Source: Ailanthus altissimus (lineage: Eukaryota; Streptophyta; Magnoliopsida; Sapindales; Simaroubaceae). Taken from it: 64,000 nucleotides of DNA. Made by a program: the position numbers and the translations under genes. This document shows, piece by piece, positions 32,604 to 44,371 of the stretch (its first letter is position 1; every line of letters starts with the position of its first letter). The notes beneath the pieces were generated by a model. The model was given only the letters and a program-made list of their open reading frames with translations. It searched no databases and had not been told where the DNA came from. The stretch spans positions 20,337,501 through 20,401,500 of the forward strand of contig OX327709.1 of the NCBI GenBank assembly GCA_946807835.1, in the 5' to 3' direction.

Positions 32604-35600
32604 TGTAGGTTTAACTTAATGCTAATCACACTTCTTAATTAATATTGAAGTTCAAAATTTAAATCCCTTCTTTTAGAAATAAAATAAATTATGTTATTAT
32701 TATGTATAGTTTTAAGTAAAATTTACAAAAACAACAGCATCTACATTTAAGAACGTATGAATGTCCACACTTAAGAAGGATTATTGTAATTGTTGTTGTT
32801 GTTATTATTATTATTATTATTTGTTTCCCTAAAAATTTCACAGGCTCTAGCCCATCTAGTTGAAGATAAGTATTGCTGCTCAAAATGTGGCTTAAAGACC
32901 TAAATCATCAAAGATATGTAAGTCATTACAAACATTACCCCACTGATCATAAGCCTCATCACTGAAAGAGATCTCTAATTCGAGCCCACTTAGGCTACAG
33001 CTCATTAAATGTTACAATCTATGTGAGGGTTTCGACCCACTTACAATTTTAGATAGCTTGATTAGCCCAAGTTACGGTTCATCAAAAGTGACAACCTACA
33101 TAACGGTTCTCACTTGCTCGGTATTTCAGATATACTGATCAACTCATGCTTAATACTTTGAGTAGCTCATTCATTTAAGTTACGAAGCAGCCCTAAAATT
33201 CTAAAAGGAAAGTCAGAGCGAATCCCCACAAGGCAAGTCAGTAGATTGTGACAATGCAAAGTCATCAAAGATAACAGGAAACTCCGAGTAACTCAATTAA
33301 CTAAAGCAACTCACACACTTTATTTTTTCCATTTGAGGGGCAATCTCAAGAAATTAGGAATAAAGTCAAGACAAGTTCTTACTGTCGGCGGAGAATCTTA
33401 GGCATGTGGGTGTATGCATGTGCAATTGTGTCTATTGCCTAACGCAGCGGAAACATATAAATTTTGTAATAAACATAATAAATAAATATATTAATCACAT
33501 TAATATATTAATAAAATAGAGAACTCACCAAAACGTGTAACGTTAAATACGTATTTTTTCTGGAGTCCGCATAGAGACCAATGCGTGTGCAGTTCTAGTC
33601 ACTAACACGGTGAGTTTGGTGAGCTAAAAAAGTAACTCTGTATTCAGCCTGGATTTACTCTTAATCCCCAAAATGGCTGGGTGAGAATTTATATCATTTT
33701 CTCCAAAAGGATAAGAAATGAAGAGTTTGAAGCAATTTATAATTGCTCCAATTGTAAGCATAGGAAAAATGAAACAATTTCATTTTCCCTCCAATTTTTT
33801 TTCTTCTTCTTCTCTTCTTCCTCTCCTCTATTTCTTTCTTCCTCTTGGCTATTTTTGGCCTTAATTCTTTTCTTGCTTCTCTTTCTTTCTTTATATATAT
33901 AAAATATAATATAATATATAATACAAATAATAATATAATAATAATATATATAATAATATAGTATATAATATAAAAAGAAAGATATTGTGATTATTTAACT
34001 ATTAAATAATCAAATTGAGAAATGACTATTTTGCCCCTCATAAATAGTTACCAAGTTTACTCTTTAATGGGTCCTACCAAATCCCACACTTGGGTAAACT
34101 CAACTGAGGGTCCACAATATGCTACGCATCATTATACAATTAGTAAATAATAATTATTAACTAATTGTTACATTTAACACTTAAATACAAACACGCACGC
34201 ATTCTCGTAGAATTACTAAATATTATTGGATTAAATAATTTAATTCGGCACGCTGCCCCAGTGTACAACGAGTATACTCCATATCTCGGGACTCCCTAGG
34301 TCCTATGCCTGATTCGTCAAATAAAACTATTTCACGAGTCCGTGAGTAATGCCCCACGCATACGTCACGAATATACAAATCAACGCGTTGAACCATACAA
34401 GCTGAGGTTACAACGCATACATATAGTCCTTCCGTCATTATATCCTGGATGTGCGGGGATATAGATTATCATCGTCAAATCTCATAGTGCTCATCCATGT
34501 CTTATCTCCAAACTTGTATCTCAATGAATAATATGCGCAAACTTCTTTGCCATATTGTTCCACTTTGGCAGAACTCTTTCTTGGGATGATTGCTTGTGGC
34601 TATAAGACTTTCTGAGATACAGTCTCGAAGCATCTGGATATTAAACTCTATATTGGAGTTGACGAATCCCATATCTGTACGCACGAGACTCTATAAGCAT
34701 CGGACCATACCCAGCGACACCCAACTGTCACACCATGAAAGATCTGTGACATGTGTGGAACTAAAGTATGGTGGATCACTTACAAGCCCACTGTGGCACT
34801 CAGGTCAAAGGACCACGTATACTCCTCAACTCGAGAGAACCCTCTGTTGATGGCTTACATTGGGTGTCTATTAGAGGCCCTCGTGAGTTTGTCCCATATC
34901 CAGTCTTAACTGGATACCCATATGTCAATACGAGCTCCAAGCTCACAGTCGGCTAGGAATGACTATCTATATACTATAGGTATGACATATGCTGATCTAT
35001 ATATAAAGGTATCCACCGATAGACCCACATCGATAGAAATAGATCAGGGACAATTATTCGAGAACATACTTACGCAACTTGTATTTCCTGGCACTCGATT
35101 ACAACTCTTGTAACTATGCTGTTACTAGTATATTCCCAGGTCTATGTCCCATTACAAACAAGGCTCCAACTCTTGGATCTGCTGAGTATTATAACTAGTT
35201 AACACTTAACTGTACTAACATTTAGCAATTATATGTCTCAGCGTGGCTAACTATGAGCCCTTATCTAAACTCTTTAGATCTGATCCGAACTTCTTCAGAT
35301 CTACAATGTCTACAATATTACATGCATAATACTATATAAATGGGTATTAGCAATTTAATGGGAATGTACATTTATATAAATATATAAGTATATGTACATT
35401 CAGGGATGACACATAAGCACCGACCTTAACACTTACAAGGCAGGTCATTGTGGATTCTAGCTTACACTACTTTAAAGGGAAATGCCCTCAATCTCGGGAT
35501 GTAGTTACTCTAATTATACTGGCAATCAAAGGAATAATGACCCAAACATCTACCTTCAAATTCGTATAAAGATTGATGCTATATAAACAAAGAAAACATA

Positions 35601-35875
35601 AAAAAAGGTTTACTTTTCTCAAAAACTTAAAAAAAAAACTCAAATAACCTTAATTTTACTCTAAAAAATTGACTTAAGCATCGAAGAGCTTTCATCGTAA
35701 CCACAATTAGTAAGATCATAACATGAATTTGTTTGATTTTTCTAAAAGGAGGACAGACCAGAAAAAACCTAGAAAACTAAAGATCACAGCCCAATTAAGA
35801 CAAGATTCAAGCTCTGTTTCCACAACTAAATAAATTCAAAATTCGTTGACTCAAGAAACTATTTTTTTATCAATA
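32604..35875 (+). repeat. 5' LTR of gypsy copy 2, interrupted
   Basis: It starts TGTAGGTTTAAC and ends ATCAATA. It aligns with 27670-28867 (copy 1) on both sides of the insertion at 33383-35431. Landmarks are GAACGTATGAATGTCCACACTTAAGAAGG, TCGGTATTTCAGATATACTGA and GGATGTAGTTACTC. A short (TTA)n run near 32800 differs in length between the copies. Confidence 0.82.
33383..35431 (-). mobile_element. Solo LTR, 2049 bp, perfect target duplication CTTAC
   Basis: CTTAC lies at 33378-33382 and 35432-35436. The segment starts TGTCGGCGGAG and ends CCTTAACA on the plus strand. The host LTR of gypsy copy 2 reads through seamlessly when it is removed. It is a close relative of 8815-10945 and the same family as 471-2652. 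There is no coding domain. ORFs at 34223-34438 and 34768-34956 also occur, diverged, in the copy at 8815-10945. Confidence 0.92.
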
Positions 35876-37880
35876 GTTTTTGGCGTCGTCTGTGGGAACA
35901 GAACGAAAAGCCTTGTCAACACCCATTAAAAAACAAAGAAATGATAGATCATTCACCAAATAGTAGGAGCACCCTTATACCATAATAGTTGGTTGAGAAC
36001 CTAAACAGAAGTGGAGCACAAGGAGGTCATTCACTAAATTTGACGAACTTGCCTGAGACATCTTACTAAGAGACTTGTAGGAGGAAATATTGATGATTAG
36101 GGAAGAGAGGGAGAAGCTGAGGAAGTTGATAGTTGAAATGTTGAAGAAGTGTGGAAGGAATAAAATAGGAGGACTTGGTAATGAATAGAGGGAGAACTCA
36201 AACCCTCAATATTTGAATGTGTTGTAGCCCTTTAACCAGCAAGTCTGAGAAAGGAGATCAGAAGCCTCATATTCCAGAAGAGCCTAATGGATCTTGAGTT
36301 GGGGACTTAGAGCAGTTCCTATGTTGAACCACCTTTCAAGGATAAACTTCAGGGATTAGATGAGGGATTAAAGAGTCTGTTGGAGTAAAAGGAGAAGAAA
36401 GATCAACCTCTCTTAAAGAAAATGAAGAGAGAGAGAGAAAAGGTCCTCGTTAATGGATGAGCTGAGGGATATGGAGCTCTCAAATGGGTTCAAACTACCA
36501 ACTCTTTCTATTTACTGAAGGGTGACGGACTTTAATCACTATGTTGAACTATTAACCGACCTACTATTTATAGTAGCTATAAAGTAGGAGTAGATGTATA
36601 GACTTTTGCATATAAATCTTGAGGGTCCTACCTTTTTCTAGTATCAAGGGTTAAAACAGAAAAATCATACCACGAGCTTACAAAAAAGTTTGCACAACAT
36701 TTTCGGAATTCTTACAAGGTGGCGAAGGATCTCAAACAATGAAAAGAGATCAGCCAAGGAATGAATGAAAGTCTTAAAGAGTAAAGAGATTCTACAAGGA
36801 GATAATCTTATTTGAAGCATTTGACCAGCTAATAGCCCTGGAAGCTCTCAATGCCAAATTAAAGCTAAACCAATTCTAGTACTACTTGTCTAAGAGTTAT
36901 GTCCCAAATTAAGTTGCTATGTACAATAAGTCATCTAAATACATCGCTATAGAAGAGGATAAAAAGGCCAAAAATACATCACTCACGGACATAGCTCGGG
37001 GTCGAGTTCATCCATAAGATAATGAAAGATACAGGGGTTGAAGTGATAAGACGGTGCCCTAAATCTTTAAACATCCATGGGATGACAAGATAGATATGCC
37101 CCTTCAAGGGGTAAGCTACCTGAATGAACACAACAGGTTTTATCCTCGGATAAGTGACAGATAAAATAGACCTTGCCCTTAAGTCGACCATCTTGAGAAA
37201 CCTAAAAGCCTGAGAAACCCAAGGACAGAGCATCTTACTGAGGCACAACATAGGGTAGCCCGGATTGACAATTTGTTTTCTTTGGCCGCTCTACTAGAAT
37301 ATATTTATAAGGCCATTAAAGGTAGGGGGTTACTCTTAAAGGCTTCATATAAAGGAAAGATAGCAGAGCTACAAAAAAAAAAAACTTGAGGTGTAGGAGT
37401 GAATTCAATCAGAGCCTAGGGTGCGCCACTAATCAGTACCTCGACTTGAAAAGACAAGTGGTTGCTTTGATGAGGAATGAGTATTTGAAAGCGTTTTTGG
37501 TAGACTGACAACACAAAAGCCAATTCATTGACCGCTTTAACGGGTCCATTTATAATGCTATAATGATTATCTCTAGAGGGTTGACACTGGTGGGAGATTC
37601 TAATAGACAAAGAAAAAATTACTCCCAATACTCAATGATAGGGCATTAATTTATATGTAACATTTTGGTAACCAAAATACTATGGATACAAGAAGTCCCT
37701 ATCATGTTTACTGAAGAAGATACTCATAGAGTAAGTTATCCACACGATAATGCACTCGTGGTGGCTGTACAGATAATAAACATAGAAGTTAATATAGTAT
37801 TTATTGACCTAAAGAGCTCAGTTGACATAATATTCAAAGATGCCTTGGATGAGTTAAAGATTAAAGAGCTGAGAATTTAA
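35876..37880 (+). pseudogene. Gypsy copy 2 gag and protease
   Basis: Readable plus-strand pieces include SFTKFDELA, a coiled-coil stretch near 36085-36160, LIALEALNAKLKLNQF, YNKSSKYIAIEEDKKAK, GLTLVGDSNRQRKNYSQYS and VPIMFTEEDTHRVSYPHDNALVVAVQI. The last is followed by VNIVFIDLKSSVDIIFKDAL, the protease, where relatives have VDNGSSADILF. The central Gly is lost. Many stops and frameshifts occur between the pieces, with the longest open stretch at 37665-37880. Confidence 0.82.
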
Positions 37881-40800
37881 AGAAGCTAGAACCGTTGCAA
37901 GCGTTTGGAGAAAACTGTATAATGCTGATTAGGATTGTCACCCTACCTATGACTTTAGGTGGAAAGCTATACGCGAAGACTGTGATAACTAGCTTTGTAG
38001 TGGTAAATCAATCTTTCTCGTATCAAGTTCTACTCAGGCAGCCTTTATAAGAAACACTAATGAGACATTTTCTATACATTACATAAAGCTTAAATTCCTT
38101 ATAGGGGATTAGAGTTATATCTATGATCAGATAATGGCCAGAAGCTGCTATGTTATTTTAGCTCAAAGAATTACTACATCACTATTGTCGACCTATGAGA
38201 TAATGAAAAGAAGTCACCTGGACATGGACAGGAGTTGAGCTTGGTTCAGGTCATATTCGATGCACTTGAAAAAGTGGTCAAAATTGGGTCCCAAATAGAA
38301 CCTAAGGTTAAAGAGGGGTTGTTCGCATTAGTTTGAGAATTCTCGAACATTTTTGCATGGTTATATGAGAAAATGCTAGGAATTGATCCAACATTGACAT
38401 CTCACACACTAGCAATTTAGCTTTCAGGTTGGTCAAACAATAAAGAAGAATCTTTATCCAAGAAAAGAATGAGGCAATGGCAGCGGAAGTGGAGAAACTA
38501 TTGGTCGTAGGGTTTATCAGGGAAGTACACTACTTCGAATGATTGGCCAACATCGTCTTGGTGAGAAAAACTAATGGAAAATAGAGAATGTGCGTCAACA
38601 ATGTAAAGGCCACCTATCAAAGGTTAATAAACAAGTTGTTTAAACTATTGATAGGTAAGAATATGGAGTTATATATAGATGACCTAATAGTTAAATCTAC
38701 CAAAACTAAAGATCATGTGAGAGATTTGGGGGAGATTTTTTAATCTTAAGAAAGTACATAATGAAGCTAAACCCTGAAAAATGTGCCTTTAGGGTGAAAT
38801 ATGACAAAATCCTTAAGATTTATAGTTAGTAAAAGGGGAATAAAAGACAACCCAAATAAAATCAGAGTTATCCTAGAGATGAAGTTCCTAAGTACGGTCA
38901 AAGAGATTTAACAGCTCAGAAAAAGAGTAATAGCTCTAAGCTGCTTCATATTGTAAGATACAGATAAGTGCTTTGAGTTCTTTCAAGCTATTAAAAGGAT
39001 GGAGAAAAATCGACGGACACAGGAATGTGAGGATGCATTCTAGTAGTCAAAACCTACCATTTCCACCCTATTCACCTTGTCGTCTCAACTCAAAGGGATG
39101 AAATGATTTTGTATCTCTGTGTCTCGAGTAAAATGATAAGCTTAGTGCTGTTCAAAGAAGGGAGTACGGTTTAGAGGCTAGTAAAATGATAAGCTTACTT
39201 TGCCAGTAAATCCTTTTCTGACTCGAAAAGTAAGTACTGCTCATTTGAAGATTTAGTCCCCACTCTTATCATGTTAGGAAGAAAGTTATGACCCTACTTC
39301 TCAGCACACGCAATTTCAATTATGACAAACCATCTTCATCTCCATCTTCTTAGGCAGATTTTGCATAATCTAGACATACTAGGGCTACTGGTCAGGTGGT
39401 TAATTAAGCTAAGAAATTTGATATACAATATAAACCCTAAACGACTATTAAGGGATAAGTTCTAGCCAACTTTGTGGCAGAATACACACCTGGAGAGCTC
39501 AGGGTAAAAGAAACTAGAGAAGAAACATAAAATGAGAACATAACATGGGTGCTCTACATTGATGGGGCATCCAATTCTCAGGAGAACGGGGTAAGGATAA
39601 TCCTTACCAGTCTAAAGGGGGATGAAATATGCTATGCAGTTAAGTTTGGGTTTAAGGTTTCTAATAATGAAGTTGAATATTAGGTTTTTCTGGCTAGATT
39701 GAGAATGGCCCATGCCATAACAGCCTCAAATATCTTGGTAAAAAGGACTCCCAATTAGTTGTTAACCAAGTGAACAACGGTTTTGAAACTTAAGGAGAAA
39801 ATATGCTGGTATTTTAAGAAAGCTAAAAGCTTGACGAGCCAATTTAAGAGGGTCTAGATTGAATTGATCTTGAGGAATGAAAATCACCGAGTCGAAGTAA
39901 TTGCACAGATACATCTAATGATGAAGCACGACTACCTAGAACAATCCCTCTAAAACTCATACTTATACCCAATACACAGGTGGAAGAGCAAGCGATATAG
40001 ATTGACCTCCAACTAGCTGGATTGGCCTTATTCGAGATTACATTGAAAATGGAACCCTTATAGGAGACAAACAAAACACTCACTAGCTTAGGTACCGAGT
40101 ACCTAGATACACAGTCATTGAGGGAATGCTATATAAGTGATATTTTTTTCACCCTTATATGAAGTGTTTGGGACTACCAGAGGCAGAAGAGGTACTTAGG
40201 AAAATTCATAAAAGGATCTACGGCAACCACTCTATGGTAGAATCATTAGCTCATAAGGTCTTCAGGATGAGTTATTATTGGCCAACCACCTTTTAGGATG
40301 TAAAGGATTTGGTTAACAAGTGCAATGCATGCCAAAGATTCGTTGACAAGATTTGAGCCTTGGTTGAAGAACTAACAACAATAATAGAGTTATGGCCTTT
40401 CCCCCAGTGTGGACTAGATCTAATAGAACTCTTACCCCAAGGAAAAGGTCCCTGCAAATATGCCGTGGTGGCTGTAGACTATCAAAAATTACCAAAAAGT
40501 ATGCATGGGACTTTATCTAGGAGAATATAATATGTCGGTTCAGGATCCCACATACAATAATCACAGACTATGGGAAATAATTTAACAATAATAACTTCAA
40601 GAATTTTTGCAAATAGTTGGGGATTCAACTCTTTTTTGCGTCTCTGGCACATCCTAAGACTATATGCCATAGAATTATTAAACAAAAGCATAAAGAAGTT
40701 GCTAAAGAAGAAGTTGACTGGTAAAAGAGGTGGTTATATGGAAAAACTACCCTAAGTACTGCCAGTTCTAAGAACTACAAGTAAGACAACAACGAGAGAA

Positions 40801-41200
40801 ATTTTGTTTTCACTAGCTCTTGGCTATGAGGTTATAATTCCAATTGAAATTAGAACACATTGAGTGCTGCATTTTTCAAAGGTCACCGACGATGAACTAA
40901 TTAGAGGACACTTAAACTTAGTCAGCAACAATGGGAGAAAACCTAGATTTGAGCCATCGCTTACCAAAAGACGATGGTGAGGTATTATAGGAAGAGGGTA
41001 CTAGCCCGCGAGTTCATAGAAGGTGATCTTGTACTTAAAAGAGTAGTCCTTAATACTAGGAACTCAATAAATGGTGTCCTCAATCCAACCTGGGAAAGGT
41101 TATATAAAGTGATTAAAAGAATAAAATGAGCTTACAAGCTTAAGGGAATCGATGGAAAGGCGGTGAGAAAATCATAGAACACCGAACTACTTAAAAAGTA
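37881..41200 (+). pseudogene. Gypsy copy 2 RT, RNase H and integrase
   Basis: RT: EVEKLLVVGFIREVHYFE, LANIVLVRKTNGK and RMCVN jump near 38600 directly to ATYQRLINKLFKLLIGKNMELYIDDLIVKSTKTKDHV. About 100 residues of the fingers and palm are gone, although the YIDD motif (38672-38683) remains. RNase H: WVLYIDGASNSQENGVRIIL and FKVSNNEVEY (39550-39680). Integrase: KIHKRIYGNHSMVESLAHKVFRMSYYWPT, then CNACQRFVDK (zinc-binding H-H-C-C), WPFPQCGLDLIELLP and YAVVAVDYQKL. The second catalytic region ITDYGK and HPKTICHRII follow near 40560-40680. Stops are frequent. Confidence 0.85.
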
Positions 41201-41397
41201 TTATCCTTAAAACTTTCTATGTATAACTGTCTGGTCTTTCTAAAGAATAAATCATTATGCTTCATTTATCGAATTATATACTTAAAAACATTGAGAAGTT
41301 AAATAAAACTCTACTAATAAAATATTTTTGTCTTTGTATGATAACAAAATAAATGACCTTGAGAATCTACTCGTGTATAAATCAAGAACCTGATCTA

Positions 41398-41822
41398 TTT
41401 TGAAGGGCTGTATGAGTAGGTTCGACACTTATAGGGTTGCCCCCCAAGGGCATTATTCTATCTATAAGTCTAATGGGATTCTCTGAACTGTTTTGATTTT
41501 AAAGGGTTGTATGAGTGGGTTCAACACTTATAGGGCTGACCTTACCCCCTCCCCCGATCTCAGGACATTATTCTATTCTACATCTACTATACATTTACAA
41601 GTTCAGACAGGTCCTCTGAACAGATTTGATTTTGAAGGGCTATATGAGTGGGTTCGACAATCATAATCATAGGTTCATGGTGTACCCCTCCTTCGAGGAC
41701 ATTATTCTACTTCATCAACTTTACATCTGTAAGTCCAGACGACATTTCCCAAACCATTTTGTTTTTAAGGGTAAGTTTGACACTCATAGGATAGCCCCCC
41801 CTCAGGGTCTATATTTACTTGC
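41398..41822. repeat. Tandem repeats downstream of gypsy pol, about four units
   Basis: Units of roughly 95-135 bp begin TTTTGAAGGGCTGTATGAG, TTTTAAAGGGTTGTATGAG, TTTTGAAGGGCTATATGAG and TTTTTAAGGGTAAGTTTGAC, at about 41398, 41498, 41628 and 41760. Each contains GGTTCGACACT-like, CCCCC-containing and GGACATTATTCTA blocks. They lie between the integrase and the 3' LTR, a position where Tat-lineage elements often carry tandem repeats. Confidence 0.8.
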
Positions 41823-41899
41823 AAAACAAAATTATCTTATGCAGGTTAAAGAATCCTTCTGTAAAAATAAATTCATGCATAAAACTCATACATCTAAGT

Positions 41900-42682
41900 T
41901 TGAGTAGATTGGGACAGACTTTTCAAAGGTAAAACTAACACCCATGCTCTGAAGTTTTTCTAAGCTTAATAAGCACAAGGGCAATAGTTGTAAAGTCATT
42001 CCATACCTCGTGAGAAGATAACAACACTGAGCAAAACTAAAAAGATATATATATATATAAAAGAATTCTGTTTTATGAGCGAACAAGCACAGAACAGTTT
42101 GGGAAAGCACATGTAGCGAAATATGCTATAAAGAAAGAAAAACCACCAAATTTTTAAGTAGCAGGGGTAACCTAAGGATAGGATCTGGGTTAGCAACAAA
42201 TTCATCCTCAAAAGCAATGATGGGCGAGCCTCCCTCACATGTAGGTGGGGTGCTCTCAACAGTCAGGGGAAACTCTCATCGGATAAATGGAATAGAAGCC
42301 TCTGGGATGGCAAGAGATTGGCGCAGATTCTGGACAGTCGAACTGTGAATAGCAACAGGAGGAGGGACTCGAGGAAGATCAGTGTTGGGATCCTCAACAG
42401 GTTGATCTAGGACCTCGAGGTATCAGTGCCTTGAACATGTGAAGTCTCCCCTTCAGGCTTTTGACCACCAGAGACCATGTCCCACAGCCACTAGAGGTCA
42501 ATCTTGGGGTAGCTCTCTTAAAAAAGGCCAATGGACATGCCGAATCCCACATCACGACTTACCAACCAAGACCTTTATAGCCTTTCAACCAGACCAGCTA
42601 GGTCAGACCTGATCTGCTTGAGCAATTCTCGCTCTTTATATGCCATTTCTAGATTTAGAATGTCATTTTGATGAGCCAGCTC
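41900..42682. other. Gypsy copy 2 post-pol region, unassigned
   Basis: No domain is recognised on the plus strand. The minus strand has loosely Pro- and acidic-rich open pieces near 42250-42600, which may be the downstream continuation of the coiled-coil ORF. Frameshifts prevent a clear reading. A short (TA)n run lies near 42045. Confidence 0.4.
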
Positions 42683-42922
42683 CTAGGCGTGACACTTAGC
42701 AATGGCCAACGAGCTCGCAAATTTTTGCTCAAGCAAAATTTTCTGCCTTTGTAGCTCAGAAACCTTACTCTCGGCCTCAACTCGCCCTACTTCAAGAGCT
42801 TCAATCCGGCTCGCCAGGTCTCGCACCTTTCCATGCTCTTCTTTAGCCTCTTGCCTTGCCCTTTGTACCTCTTGCCTAGCTTGGCGAAGGTTCACCTGGA
42901 GCCGTTGAGTGCCAGACACCAT
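42683..42922 (-). CDS. Antisense coiled-coil ORF in the gypsy 3' region, 79 aa
   Basis: An open minus-strand frame encodes a strongly heptad-like, Arg/Glu/Gln-rich protein, with RLQVNLRQARQEVQRARQEA and SRIEALEVGRVEAESKVSEL. It has few hydrophobic runs and would form a single long coiled coil. Composition is richer in GC than the surrounding sequence. It lies between pol and the 3' LTR, opposite in direction to the element. The frame is closed on both sides, so this may be part of a longer decayed ORF (upstream bases 42923-43060 look non-coding). Function unknown; it could be a captured host fragment or an element-specific extra ORF. Confidence 0.5.
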   Translation of the reverse strand: MVSGTQRLQVNLRQARQEVQRARQEAKEEHGKVRDLASRIEALEVGRVEAESKVSELQRQKILLEQKFASSLAIAKCHA

Positions 42923-43074
42923 ATCAATAATCTCAGTGCAAAATCGAGAAAGGGCAAAGGCTGACTGTAAGTAAAAAGAAAAATGTTATAAATGCACAAA
43001 GAAAAAAGATGGTAATCAAGAGAGCACAAATCTTACATCCATGGCAGTCCTCATAGCTATAAATCCCAAAATTT

Positions 43075-43427
43075 AAGACATTTCCTTACAAGGCAGGTCA
43101 TCGTGGATTCTAGCTCACACCACTCTAAAAGGATAACCTCAATCTTGAGATGTAATTACTCCAATCACACCGGCAATCAAGGAAATAATGGTCGAAACAT
43201 TCATCTTTAAATTCGCAAATTGACTTAAGTATTAGAGAGCTTTCGTCGGAACCACTATTGATAAGACCATAACGTATATTTGTTTGATTTTTATAGGAGG
43301 AAGACCGACTAGAAAAAATTCATAAAATTAAAGATCACAACTTATCTCAAATGAGGTTTAAACTCTGTTTTTATAATTAAATAAATTCAAAATTCGTTAG
43401 TCTAAAAAATTATTTTTTCAATCAACA
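43075..43427 (+). repeat. 3' LTR of gypsy copy 2, truncated at its start
   Basis: It aligns with the last 350 bases or so of the two gypsy LTRs (for example AAGGCAGGTCAT, GGATTCTAGCTCACACCACT, TTTGTTTGATTTTTATAGGAGG). It ends ATCAACA, which preserves the canonical CA lost in both 5' LTR copies (ATCAATA and GTCAATA). The first 800 bases of the LTR are missing. Confidence 0.78.
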
Positions 43428-44371
43428 TTATTATTATTAAGGTTAGGATTTTGTGACTAATTTATGGACCTAAGCTCCAATAGAATGGTGTGGGTAGTGC
43501 ACGTGGATTTATTCTAATCCAATAATGATAATTTTATTTCAGTTAAAAATGAAAAATAATAAATGTGAAATTAGCATTAAGAGCAAATATATTTAATTGA
43601 TGAATTGATTTAAAATTTTCTGTTGAGATTACATTTACTACTTACCGGTTTTATCTCTTAGTAAATGCCCTTACCCGTTAGGAAACAGCCGTTTGAAAAT
43701 GTTAGATAATTTCTAACTATTATTTCATTGATTCTACTTTCTGAATTTGAAGGAAAAATTGAAGCTAAAAAGATCTCCACCTTATTAAAATATTATTTTA
43801 ATCCATTTAAAAAACAAGAAGACAAAGAAAATTATTTTGGATTTAACACATGACTAATTGTAATATAGAGGATCTATTACCTTTTGTTTGTTTGTTTTCT
43901 TTGGTTCGATGATTATTTTAACATATTTTTATGTAAACAGAAGAAATCATTTGTTTTTTTTTTTTCAGTAATGTTTATGTCAATGGGAAAGGTATGAATT
44001 TATAAATGGATAAATTTTCATTGTAAACTTTTATATATTTTTTTTATCTGAGGATAAATACATCAAAATATTATCTTTTAGATACTTCTATCTAAAAATT
44101 AACTGATTTAACGATTATATTCAGATGTGAGGATAAAAAGACATGGATATTATTTAGATGTATGCCATTTAAGTAGTATAAAACAATTTCTTCTATACAA
44201 TTTACTAAAATAACTTAAATTGTGATTTGCGATACAAATCAATCTAAACGAATGTAGAAGGCAATCCAGGGCGAAACACTTTCCTTTCCAGTAAAATTGA
44301 AGATAGGGAAGATACAGTAAGAACTTTTCATGTATGTGTGCAGTTTTTTTTTTAATACTGATTTTATATTA
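43428..44371. other. Intergenic AT-rich sequence
   Basis: No reading frame or repeat border is recognised. A (TTA)n run lies at the start. Confidence 0.5.

Larger units (their letters stand above)
32604..43427 (+). mobile_element. Tat-type gypsy copy 2, full structure but decayed
   Basis: The 5' LTR spans 32604-35875 including a solo LTR insertion; without it the LTR is about 1.2 kb, matching copy 1. The primer region TGGCGTCGTCTGTGGGAA starts at 35881. Gag, protease, RT, RNase H and integrase remnants run to about 41200, in the order expected of Ty3/gypsy. Tandem repeats (41398-41822), an antisense coiled-coil ORF and a 5'-truncated 3' LTR (43075-43427, ending ATCAACA) complete it. No target duplication was found (GACTG on the left, TTATT on the right). 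Confidence 0.82.

Noticed and set aside
33690..33760. Possible tRNA-like or small RNA gene
   Set aside because: No cloverleaf, A/B-box pair or terminator could be drawn; nowhere in the window did I find a convincing tRNA.
33681..33902. 73-codon ORF with a Phe/Ser/Leu-rich tail
   Set aside because: Product of the polypyrimidine tract within the solo LTR.
36979..37251. 90-codon minus-strand ORF inside gypsy copy 2
   Set aside because: Shadow of the plus-strand gag remnant; no independent domain.
27665..43432. Gypsy copies 1 and 2 as one element with outer LTRs
   Set aside because: Flanks of the outer ends (ATGTT and TTATT) do not match, and both copies have their own 5' LTR and primer region.
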